Positions 1-4,651 of a stretch of 5,848 nucleotides of DNA are shown here, piece by piece. The stretch covers positions 1 to 5,848 of the forward strand of contig CALXDE010000242.1 in NCBI GenBank assembly GCA_944386965.1. The letters are read 5' to 3'. Every line of letters starts with the position of its first letter. Positions within the stretch are counted from its first letter, which is position 1. Under the pieces are notes generated by a model that did no database searches, was not told where the DNA came from, and saw nothing but the letters and a program-made list of their open reading frames with translations. The position numbers were made by a program, and so were the translations under genes. This stretch comes from an uncultured Oscillospiraceae bacterium (GTDB taxonomy: Bacteria > Bacillota_A > Clostridia > Oscillospirales > Oscillospiraceae).

Positions 1-11
1 GCCTGGTACAT
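1..11 (-). CDS. dnaX: DNA polymerase III subunit gamma/tau, 5' end only (partial)
   Basis: Only the first 11 bases lie in the window, reading ATG TAC CAG GC, i.e. Met-Tyr-Gln-(Ala). DnaX proteins of Firmicutes very often begin MYQALYRK, and the gene lies directly downstream of the SRP RNA gene, an order known from Bacillus and many Clostridia. A GAGGAG ribosome site (plus coordinates 20-25) lies 8 bases before this ATG. A second in-frame ATG at 17-15 lies only 2 bases from that site, too close, so position 11 is the better start. DnaX is the clamp-loader ATPase of the replicative polymerase. The call rests on three residues, the ribosome site and gene order; it is an inference that the next bases outside the window would settle. 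Confidence 0.72.
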
Positions 12-38
12 GTGCATCGCTCCTCTGTATATGAAGAA

Positions 39-60
39 GGGGCATGTTCCCACATGCCCC
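39..60 (-). terminator. Hairpin after the SRP RNA gene, probable terminator
   Basis: A 9-bp perfect stem (39-47 with 52-60, GGGGCATGT/ACATGCCCC) encloses a 4-base loop. On the minus strand it is followed by TTCTTCATAT, a moderate T-rich tail. It lies 3' of the SRP RNA and before the dnaX ribosome site, so it probably ends or attenuates the SRP transcript. The tail is not a strong uridine tract, so read-through into dnaX is plausible. Confidence 0.6.
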
Positions 61-77
61 GCTTCCACCTGTTTCCG

Positions 78-232
78 GGAGAGCGCGCCGCAGGGGCTTC
101 CGGCGAAGGACCGGCACCCCCGCGGCACATGGTGTTCCGCTTAATGCTGCTCGGTTCCCCGCCTGACATGGTTCACGGGCATCCATTGCGCGGGACCGGC
201 CCCCCGCCGGAAGCCCCTGCGGCATGCTCTCC
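78..232 (-). ncRNA. ffs: Signal recognition particle RNA (bacterial small type, 4.5S-like)
   Basis: This is the RNA scaffold that binds Ffh (SRP54) and FtsY in co-translational membrane targeting. On the minus strand the hallmark SRP helix 8 is present: GTCAGG (167-162), a CGG/CCG-closed GGAA tetraloop (161-152) and AGCAGC (151-146), flanked by GTGAACCATG on one side and ATTAAG on the other, all typical of Firmicutes SRP RNA. The outer arms 78-105 and 205-232 are inverted repeats of 28 bases with only two non-Watson-Crick positions, forming the long helix 5 rod. No Alu-domain sequence like that of the large Bacillus scRNA is seen at either end, so this is the small type. The mature ends are not determined; the promoter suggests transcription starts near 239-241. 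Its position before dnaX supports the call. Confidence 0.94.
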
Positions 233-247
233 TCAAAAGCAAGAGAT

Positions 248-276
248 AGTATATCATAATTGCACGCAAAATACAA
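248..276 (-). promoter_or_regulatory. Promoter of the SRP RNA gene
   Basis: Minus strand -35 TTGTAT (276-271), a 17-base spacer, then -10 TATACT (253-248) preceded by TGA, an extended -10. Predicted transcription start is about 241-239, some 8 bases outside the helix-5 arm, which fits a stable RNA gene. The region is AT-rich against a GC-rich background. Confidence 0.8.
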
Positions 277-302
277 CAAGGAATTTCCGCCCCGGCCGCC
301 TC

Positions 303-836
303 TCAGATCTCCGGGCCCCACAGCTCCCGCGCCCGCTCCAGCAAAAGCGTCACGTTCTCCCGGTGCTCTTCCAGCAGTGCCGCGTTGTCTGCGTCCGAGG
401 CGTCTCCGTAGGGGATGTAGCTTCCAGCTGTGTCAATATAGAGCTGATGTCCCGTACAGGCAATCTCATCCCCGTCCTCGCGGTATGTGTACAGGATCGC
501 GCCAATCTCCCATTCGCCATCCGCACTGGGCCAGAGGATCAGCGAATCGGTATAGGGGATCTCCTCCCCATTTTCCAGCGCGATACTCGGCATCCCCAGC
601 CCCAGGTTCCCGGTCCAGGAGCCGAAATCCGGCCGCTTTACATTGTAGTTATATCCCGCCGCATCCGAGCCATACCCCCTCATGAACTCCTCCTCCCACA
701 CCGGCAGGCTGCGGCAGCGCTCCATATAGCGGCCATAGGCGCGGCAGGCAGTCAGATACCAGACCGCGCTGAAGATCAGCAGCCCGGCAAGCAGTACCGC
801 CACCACGATGCACAGGCGTCTTGGGACCTTTTTCAT
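303..836 (-). CDS. Uncharacterised membrane-anchored or lipoprotein-like protein, 177 aa
   Basis: I do not recognise this family. The start at 836 (MKKVPRRL...) is chosen because GGAGG lies 8 bases upstream and a strong promoter lies just before it; the reading frame stays open upstream but crosses that promoter. The N-terminus has a basic stretch (residues 2-7), a hydrophobic segment at about 8-27, then LTAC at 28-31, which resembles a lipobox. It could therefore be a lipoprotein or simply a single-pass anchored protein with an outside domain. The remaining roughly 145 residues are soluble, rich in Gly, Tyr, Trp and acidic residues, and end in a charged helical-looking segment (about 152-177). 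No catalytic motif was seen. It is transcribed toward the SRP RNA gene and has no clear terminator, so its message may run into the SRP promoter region. Codon use matches the neighbours. Confidence 0.8.
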   Translation of the reverse strand: MKKVPRRLCIVVAVLLAGLLIFSAVWYLTACRAYGRYMERCRSLPVWEEEFMRGYGSDAAGYNYNVKRPDFGSWTGNLGLGMPSIALENGEEIPYTDSLILWPSADGEWEIGAILYTYREDGDEIACTGHQLYIDTAGSYIPYGDASDADNAALLEEHRENVTLLLERARELWGPEI

Positions 837-876
837 GGCCGTTCCCTCCTCACGTGCAGACAGATAGGCAGAAAAT

Positions 877-905
877 AGTATAGCATCCCGTCTGGCATGC
901 GTCAA
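877..905 (-). promoter_or_regulatory. Promoter of the uncharacterised membrane-anchored gene
   Basis: Minus strand -35 TTGACG (905-900), 17-base spacer, -10 TATACT (882-877) with the extended element TGC in front. The predicted start of transcription near 870 gives a leader of about 34 bases before the ATG at 836. It is divergent from the promoter at 926-953; the two -35 boxes are 20 bases apart and do not overlap. Confidence 0.82.
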
Positions 906-925
906 CCTTCCGTCGGAATGTCCCC

Positions 926-953
926 TTGACAACAGCAGATTATTTGCTATAAT
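926..953 (+). promoter_or_regulatory. Strong promoter of the CNNM/CBS transporter gene
   Basis: Consensus TTGACA (926-931), 16-base spacer, consensus TATAAT (948-953) and an extended -10 TG at 945-946. The predicted start of transcription is about 959-960, roughly 180 bases upstream of the coding start. This is the best sigma-A match in the window. Confidence 0.88.
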
Positions 954-993
954 AATAGGCAATTACCTTGTATCCAGGAGATTGACCGTACTT

Positions 994-1056
994 ATGGACA
1001 CAACCGAAGGCGACACAGACCCGGCCCGCGCCGTCAATCATCACATCCGTTTTTGA
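994..1056 (+). CDS. Possible 20-aa leader peptide ORF
   Basis: ATG at 994 opens MDTTEGDTDP, continues ARAVNHHIRF and ends at TGA 1054-1056. The peptide is acidic at the start (D2, E5, D7, D9) followed by Pro10. The nearest ribosome-site-like AGGAG (976-980) is 13 bases from the ATG, longer than usual, and lies partly inside the 977-986 helix. The stop codon touches the foot of the 1056-1095 hairpin. No homolog is known to me, and a 20-codon open frame can occur by chance, so this is only a candidate. Confidence 0.25.
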   Translation: MDTTEGDTDPARAVNHHIRF

Positions 1057-1095
1057 AGGCATGACCTGCGCTGCGAGACGCGCAGGCCATGCCTT
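1056..1095 (+). promoter_or_regulatory. Strong leader hairpin upstream of the CNNM gene
   Basis: Pairs 1056-1063 with 1088-1095 (AAGGCATG/CATGCCTT), one A-C mismatch, then 1065-1071 with 1080-1086 (CCTGCGC/GCGCAGG), leaving an 8-base loop at 1072-1079. The following bases TTGTGCTGTTT are only moderately T-rich, so it could be a weak attenuator-type terminator or an element limiting access to the coding start some 25-45 bases downstream. Confidence 0.6.
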
Positions 1096-1140
1096 GTGCT
1101 GTTTACAGGGTAGCAATATTTGAGAGTGAGGTTTTTTATC

Positions 1141-2487
1141 TTGGGAGATTCCATAGGATTCTTACTGCTGATCCAATTCATCATGCTGGCGCTCAACGCC
1201 ATTTTCGCCAGCGCCGAAATCGCGGTCCTGTCCTTTAACGAGACAAAGCTGGAGAAGTTGGCGGAGGACGGGAACAAGCGGGCCGCCCGCCTGCGCCGGC
1301 TCACCAACCAGCCGGAGAAGTTCCTGGCCACCATTCAGATCGCCATTACCCTGTCCGGCTTTCTGGGCAGCGCCTTTGCCTCGGAGAACTTCTCTGACTC
1401 CCTGGCTGACTGGATGGTCCGGGTGGGGGTTCCCCTGCCCCGGTCCGCTCTGGACAGCATCTCCGTTGTCATCATCACGCTGATCCTCTCCTATATCACC
1501 CTGATCTTCGGCGAGCTGGTGCCCAAGCGGGTGGCCATGAAGAAGTCCGAGCAGGTATCCCTGGCCATCTCGGGGCTGGTCAGCGGCATCTCCGCCCTGT
1601 TCCGGCCGGTGGTGTGGCTGCTGTCCGCCTCCACCAACGCCGTGCTCCGCCTGCTGGGCATCGACCCCACCGAGGAGGAGGATCAGGTCAGCGAGGAGGA
1701 GATCCGCATGATGGTGGACGCCGGCAGCGAGAAGGGCGCCATTGACCACGAGGAGCGGACCTTTATCCAGAACGTCTTTGAGTTCGACGATCTCACCGCC
1801 GGCGAGATCGCCACCCACCGCACGGATGTGACGCTGCTGTGGGTGGAGGACAGCGACGAGGAGTGGGCCTCCACCATCCACGACAGCCGCTTCACCTTCT
1901 ATCCCATCTGCGAGGAGTCCCCGGACAACGTGGTAGGGATTCTCAACAGCAAGATCTACCTGCGCATGGAGGACCGCAGCCGCCAGGCCGTCATGGCCCG
2001 GGCGGTGAAGGGGGCCTACTTCGTGCCGGAGACGATCAAGGCCGATGTGCTCTTCCGCAACATGAAGCAGACCGGCAACCGGATCGCCGTGGTGCTGGAC
2101 GAGTACGGCGGCATGAGCGGCATCGTCACCCTCAACGACCTGATCGAGGAACTGGTGGGGGACCTGAAGAGCGAGGAGGCCAGCCGGGCCGCGGATGAGC
2201 CCCGGATCGAGGCGCTGGAGGACGGCACCCTGGCCATCAGCGGCAACGTGCCCCTGCGGGACATCGAGGACGCTCTGGGCGTCTCCATGGACAGCGAGGA
2301 CAGCGACACCTTCACCGGCTATGTCTTCGAGCAGATCGGCATGATCCCGGAGGACGGCGCGCAGAGCATCGATCTGGACCTGCCGGATTTCCGCATCCAC
2401 GTCAGCCGCATCGAGGACCACCAGGTGGCGGAAGCCACGGTGCAGAAAAAGGAAAAAAAGAAAGAAGAAGAGGAGCCCTCCAAATAA
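1141..2487 (+). CDS. CNNM/DUF21-CBS-CorC/HlyC family membrane protein (TlyC/MpfA-like, probable Mg2+ efflux), 448 aa
   Basis: Often annotated 'hemolysin family protein'. Characterised relatives (Bacillus MpfA, archaeal and animal CNNM proteins) export or regulate Mg2+ at the cytoplasmic membrane; hemolysin activity is not implied. An N-terminal CNNM/DUF21 domain spans about 1-190, with hydrophobic helices at about 5-27, 60-85 and 100-122 and the family signatures NAIFASAEIAVLS (19-31) and GELVPKR (124-130). Two CBS domains follow at about 220-345, the second containing VLDEYGG (318-324). A CorC/HlyC C-terminal domain occupies about 353-432. The tail is a Lys/Glu run. The start is TTG at 1141, 9 bases after GTGAGG; the upstream T-run coding for FFI does not look coding. 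Alternatives are GTG 1126 and TTG 1120 (455 aa), the latter with a weaker AGGG. Length is normal and all domains are complete. Ligand and transport direction are family inference. Confidence 0.93.
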   Translation: MGDSIGFLLLIQFIMLALNAIFASAEIAVLSFNETKLEKLAEDGNKRAARLRRLTNQPEKFLATIQIAITLSGFLGSAFASENFSDSLADWMVRVGVPLPRSALDSISVVIITLILSYITLIFGELVPKRVAMKKSEQVSLAISGLVSGISALFRPVVWLLSASTNAVLRLLGIDPTEEEDQVSEEEIRMMVDAGSEKGAIDHEERTFIQNVFEFDDLTAGEIATHRTDVTLLWVEDSDEEWASTIHDSRFTFYPICEESPDNVVGILNSKIYLRMEDRSRQAVMARAVKGAYFVPETIKADVLFRNMKQTGNRIAVVLDEYGGMSGIVTLNDLIEELVGDLKSEEASRAADEPRIEALEDGTLAISGNVPLRDIEDALGVSMDSEDSDTFTGYVFEQIGMIPEDGAQSIDLDLPDFRIHVSRIEDHQVAEATVQKKEKKKEEEEPSK

Positions 2488-2507
2488 GGAGGGCTCCTTC
2501 TTGTTTT
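2472..2507. terminator. Apparently bidirectional terminator between convergent genes, with a stop codon in its loop
   Basis: A perfect 10-bp stem (2472-2481, GGAGCCCTCC, with 2488-2497) encloses a 6-base loop AAATAA that contains the TAA stop (2485-2487) of the plus-strand CNNM gene. On the plus strand the tail is TTCTTGTTTT. On the minus strand the stem is followed by a T-rich tract, the complement of the A-rich Lys/Glu codons at about 2446-2471, so it should also terminate the AEC transporter transcript arriving from the right. Confidence 0.9.
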
Positions 2508-2516
2508 CCGTCTCTG

Positions 2517-3455
2517 TCACATCAGCCCCAGGCGCAGCAGGAGGAACGTCCACAGGAAGATGGTCAGACAGGAGAACATTCCCGTAAACACCACCATGGA
2601 GGCCGCCAGATCGCCGTCCGCCCCCATCTGCTGGGCCATGGTGAAGGAGGACACGGAGGTCGGCGCGGCAAAGGTCACCGCCATGGTCCCCAGCTCCACG
2701 CCCCTGAACCCCAGCGCCGCCCCAACGGACAGGGCCGCCAGGGGCAGAAACACCAGCTTGGCCAGCACCCCAACGCAGATGGCCCGCCGGTCGGCGCTGA
2801 CCCGCTCCATATGGAACGAGGCGCCCAGGCCGATGAGGGCCACCGGCGTGGCGGAGGAGGCCAGGCTGTCAACCGGGTTCATCAGCATCTCCGGGAGGCG
2901 CAGTCCCGCCAGATTCGCCAGCAGGCCCAGGGCGCAGCCGATGATGAGGGGATTGGTGACGATCTCCCGAGCCACCCGCTTCACCGGCATCTTTCCGCCC
3001 TGGAACATCTCCAGGGCCAGCACCGCCAGCACATTATACACCGGCACCGTAATGGCCACCACAATGGCCATGGTGCCGGTCTGATTTTCTCCGAACAGGA
3101 TCTCGGCAATGGCCATGCCCACCAGGGAGATGTTTCCCCGGAACATGCCCTGGAGCAGGGCGCCCCGCTTCCCCGGCTCCCGCACCGTCCGCATGGACAC
3201 CAGGCTCAGGACCGCGAAGCTCAGGAGCACCAGCGCCTCGTTCCACAGCAGGAAGGGCACGTTCACCACCTCCTCCAGGTCCGCCTGGAAGGAGCTGCGG
3301 AACAGCTGGATGGGCAGCAGCACCTTGAACACCAGGGCGTTGATCTGCTTGAGGGCGCTGTCGGTAAAGAAGTGGATTCCCTTGAGAAAATAGCCCAGGA
3401 GCATCATGAAAAAGACGGGGGCTACCGCGTTAATGGATACGATAAAACTTTCCAT
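2517..3455 (-). CDS. AEC-family (auxin efflux carrier-like) transporter, 312 aa
   Basis: An integral membrane permease of the bile/arsenite/auxin-carrier superfamily. Bacterial AEC members are linked to export or uptake of small carboxylates such as malate, but the substrate cannot be told from sequence. Roughly ten hydrophobic segments span the protein. Family signatures are FRGNISLVG (105-113), VPVYN (137-141), the TNPLIIG unwound-helix motif (167-173) and the C-terminal stretch with AAPTSVSSF (263-271) followed by a Gly-Ala-Asp-Gly-Asp turn (278-282). The start MESFIVSINAV at 3455 is chosen because hydrophobic helix 1 begins there, the length matches the family (about 310), AAAGGG lies about 12 bases upstream, and a promoter lies just before. 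A longer in-frame start at 3542 would cross that promoter. The gene converges with the CNNM gene, with a shared terminator. It appears monocistronic, and nothing is truncated. Confidence 0.93.
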   Translation of the reverse strand: MESFIVSINAVAPVFFMMLLGYFLKGIHFFTDSALKQINALVFKVLLPIQLFRSSFQADLEEVVNVPFLLWNEALVLLSFAVLSLVSMRTVREPGKRGALLQGMFRGNISLVGMAIAEILFGENQTGTMAIVVAITVPVYNVLAVLALEMFQGGKMPVKRVAREIVTNPLIIGCALGLLANLAGLRLPEMLMNPVDSLASSATPVALIGLGASFHMERVSADRRAICVGVLAKLVFLPLAALSVGAALGFRGVELGTMAVTFAAPTSVSSFTMAQQMGADGDLAASMVVFTGMFSCLTIFLWTFLLLRLGLM

Positions 3456-3489
3456 TGCGTTGTGATTCCCTTTCTGTGTTTTCTCTACC

Positions 3490-3518
3490 GTTATAGCAGA
3501 TTCTCCGCCCCGGCGCAA
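3490..3518 (-). promoter_or_regulatory. Promoter of the AEC transporter gene
   Basis: Minus strand -35 TTGCGC (3518-3513), 17-base spacer, -10 TATAAC (3495-3490) with extended element TGC in front. The predicted transcript starts near 3483, giving a leader of about 28 bases to the ATG at 3455. The -35 is weak but the extended -10 is good. Confidence 0.72.
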
Positions 3519-3540
3519 GAGTACAGGCGCAATTCCCCGC

Positions 3541-3573
3541 AAAAAGAAGGCCGCCGGCCAAAGCCGGCGGCCT
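3541..3573 (-). terminator. Terminator of the rubrerythrin gene
   Basis: A perfect 10-bp GC stem (3549-3558, GGCCGCCGGC, with 3563-3572), 4-base loop, then on the minus strand TTCTTTTT. It lies about 23 bases after the rubrerythrin stop and ahead of the AEC promoter, insulating that gene from read-through. Confidence 0.92.
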
Positions 3574-3595
3574 CTCCGCGAGATCAGCTATGGAA

Positions 3596-4135
3596 TCAAT
3601 AGTTCTCGGCCCTGAGCTCAAAGTAGGCCTGGGGATGCTCGCACACCGGGCAGACCTCCGGCGCCTTCTTGCCCACCACGATGTGTCCGCAGTTGCGGCA
3701 CTTCCAGATCCGGTCCCCATCCCGGGAGAAGACGATCCCCTCCTCGATGTTGCCCAGCATCTTCCGATAGCGCGCCTCGTGCTCCTTCTCAATGGCGCCC
3801 ACCATCTCAAAGAGGGTGGCGATCTTGGTGAAGCCTTCCTCCCGGGCGGTCTTGGCAAAGCCGGCGTACATGTCGGTCCACTCGTAGTTCTCACCGGCGG
3901 CGGCGTCCTTCAGATTCTCCGTGGTGGCGGGAACCCCACCGTCGTGGAGAAGCTTGAACCAGATCTTGGCGTGCTCCTTCTCGTTGGCCGCCGTCTCCAG
4001 GAAGATGTCGGCGATCTGCTCATAGCCGTCCTTCTTGGCCTTGGACGCGTAGTACTGATACTTGGTGTGGGCCTGGCTCTCGCCGGCAAACGCCGCCAGC
4101 AGATTGGCCTCGGTCTTGCTGCCTTTCAGTTCCAT
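3596..4135 (-). CDS. rbr: Rubrerythrin, 179 aa
   Basis: A cytoplasmic non-haem di-iron peroxidase that reduces H2O2 to water with electrons passed to its own rubredoxin site, part of anaerobe oxidative-stress defence. The N-terminal ferritin-like four-helix domain (about 1-135) has the expected ligands E19 (GESQAH), E52 and H55 (NEKEH), E82/E85 (GENYEW), and E116 and H119 (IEKEHEARY). The C-terminal rubredoxin-like domain (about 140-179) has C146-x2-C149 and C162-x2-C165 around one iron. All key residues are present and length fits the family (about 180-195). The start is the second of two close ATGs, at 4135: AAGGAG is 7 bases from it but only 1 base from the ATG at 4141. The gene has its own strong promoter and a strong terminator. 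It follows thioredoxin and a Crp/Fnr regulator on the same strand, a redox-themed neighbourhood. Confidence 0.97.
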   Translation of the reverse strand: MELKGSKTEANLLAAFAGESQAHTKYQYYASKAKKDGYEQIADIFLETAANEKEHAKIWFKLLHDGGVPATTENLKDAAAGENYEWTDMYAGFAKTAREEGFTKIATLFEMVGAIEKEHEARYRKMLGNIEEGIVFSRDGDRIWKCRNCGHIVVGKKAPEVCPVCEHPQAYFELRAENY

Positions 4136-4191
4136 AGTCATTCTCCTTCTATCTGTTTGACGGATGGTGTGGGTGAGATGGTTCTGTGTCC

Positions 4192-4220
4192 ATTGTATCG
4201 CCTGCCGCCGGCCCTGTCAA
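4192..4220 (-). promoter_or_regulatory. Promoter of the rubrerythrin gene
   Basis: Minus strand consensus -35 TTGACA (4220-4215), 17-base spacer, -10 TACAAT (4197-4192). The predicted start near 4185 gives a leader of about 50 bases. It lies in the 113-base gap after the thioredoxin stop, so rubrerythrin can be made independently. I saw no PerR-like or Crp/Fnr-like palindrome around it. Confidence 0.85.
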
Positions 4221-4248
4221 GGATTCCCTGGGCGATGGCCCGGCTCCC

Positions 4249-4563
4249 TCACTGTCCGCAAAACGCCGCCAGCTTGGCCTTGGGCTGGGCGCCCACCGTG
4301 CGGCGCACGGCCTGCCCGTTTTCAAAGAGGAGCAGGGTGGGGATACTGGCCACCTGGAACTGGGCGGCCAGCTCCATCTCCTCGTCCACGTTGACCTTGG
4401 CCACCTTCACCTTGCCGGCCAGGTCCCCGTCCAGCTCCTCCAGCACCGGGGCGAGCATGCGGCAGGGGCCGCACCAGGGGGCCCAGAAGTCCACCAGCAC
4501 CGGCCGGTCGGACTGGAGAACCTCCTCTTTGAAGTTCTGATTGGTAATATGCGCGATCGCCAT
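4249..4563 (-). CDS. trxA: Thioredoxin, 104 aa
   Basis: A small cytoplasmic thiol-disulfide reductant. Single thioredoxin fold with the active site WCGPC (30-34), the buried D25 and FWAPW context, and the cis-proline P75 in SIPT. The length of 104 matches canonical thioredoxins. An extra cysteine, C102, sits two residues from the C-terminus. The start at 4563 has AGGAGG 8 bases upstream. The gene lies 88 bases downstream of the Crp/Fnr-family gene in the same direction. It has a -10 but a poor -35, with a Crp/Fnr-like inverted repeat at about -41, which suggests activator control. No thioredoxin reductase is in the window. No clear terminator follows, so transcripts may continue into rubrerythrin. 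Confidence 0.97.
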   Translation of the reverse strand: MAIAHITNQNFKEEVLQSDRPVLVDFWAPWCGPCRMLAPVLEELDGDLAGKVKVAKVNVDEEMELAAQFQVASIPTLLLFENGQAVRRTVGAQPKAKLAAFCGQ

Positions 4564-4595
4564 TGCGATCCCCTCCTTTTTGTTTTTCTGGCCCT

Positions 4596-4624
4596 AGTAT
4601 ACCCCAAAGAAGGCGGCGCTTCTG
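4596..4624 (-). promoter_or_regulatory. Promoter of thioredoxin (good -10, poor -35)
   Basis: Minus strand -10 TATACT (4601-4596). At 17 bases upstream the -35 position reads CAGAAG (4624-4619), a poor match. The predicted start near 4589 gives a leader of about 25 bases. A promoter with this defect often needs an activator, and a Crp/Fnr-like site abuts the -35 position. Confidence 0.6.
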
Positions 4625-4637
4625 TGACCAGATCACA
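4623..4637 (-). promoter_or_regulatory. Putative Crp/Fnr-type operator upstream of thioredoxin
   Basis: TGTGA (4623-4627), five bases, TCACA (4633-4637): perfect 5-base half-sites of the Crp/Fnr consensus. The spacer is five bases, not the six of the E. coli CRP site. Its centre (4630) is 41 bases before the predicted thioredoxin transcription start, the position expected for class II activation. It lies 15 bases beyond the stop codon of the Crp/Fnr-family gene. Binding by that protein is inference. Confidence 0.5.
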
Positions 4638-4651
4638 TTTCCGAAAATTTT

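Larger units (their letters stand above)
960..1140 (+). promoter_or_regulatory. Long structured 5' leader of the CNNM gene (unidentified)
   Basis: About 180 bases are transcribed before the coding start. Two helices can be drawn by eye. A long-range helix pairs 977-986 with 1033-1042 (GATTGAC with GTCAATC, extended by two pairs past an A-A mismatch). A very stable hairpin occupies 1056-1095. The leader also holds a possible 20-codon ORF (994-1056). It does not match the M-box, the yybP-ykoY manganese motif or other riboswitch consensus sequences I can recall. Length, helices and the ion-transporter context suggest a regulatory leader, but which signal it might sense is unknown. Confidence 0.5.

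Noticed and set aside
78..232. Long inverted repeat read as terminal repeats of a small transposable element (MITE)
   Set aside because: The interior has the SRP RNA helix 8 signature, a promoter and the dnaX context, which explain the arms as helix 5; no target-site duplication was seen.
12..878. 288-codon open frame on the plus strand at the left end
   Set aside because: It runs across the SRP RNA gene, its promoter and the minus-strand gene; composition is His/Pro/Arg-rich without domains, and there is no promoter or ribosome site.
960..1140. M-box (Mg2+) riboswitch before the CNNM gene
   Set aside because: The conserved GTTAGGTGAGGCTCCT-type segment and other M-box core sequences are absent, and the helices seen do not fit its layout.
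1162..2553. 463-codon open frame on the minus strand opposite the CNNM gene
   Set aside because: It is an antisense shadow produced by strong GC third-position bias. Its composition is low-complexity (Ala, Gly, Asp, Val, His), it shows no domain, and the plus strand carries a complete three-domain protein.
2811..3602. 263-codon plus-strand open frame opposite the AEC transporter
   Set aside because: Gln/His-rich shadow of a clear membrane transporter; it also crosses the transporter's promoter and the rubrerythrin terminator.
4221..4250. Terminator after the thioredoxin gene
   Set aside because: Only a 4-bp GGGC/GCCC stem can be drawn and no T tract follows on the minus strand.
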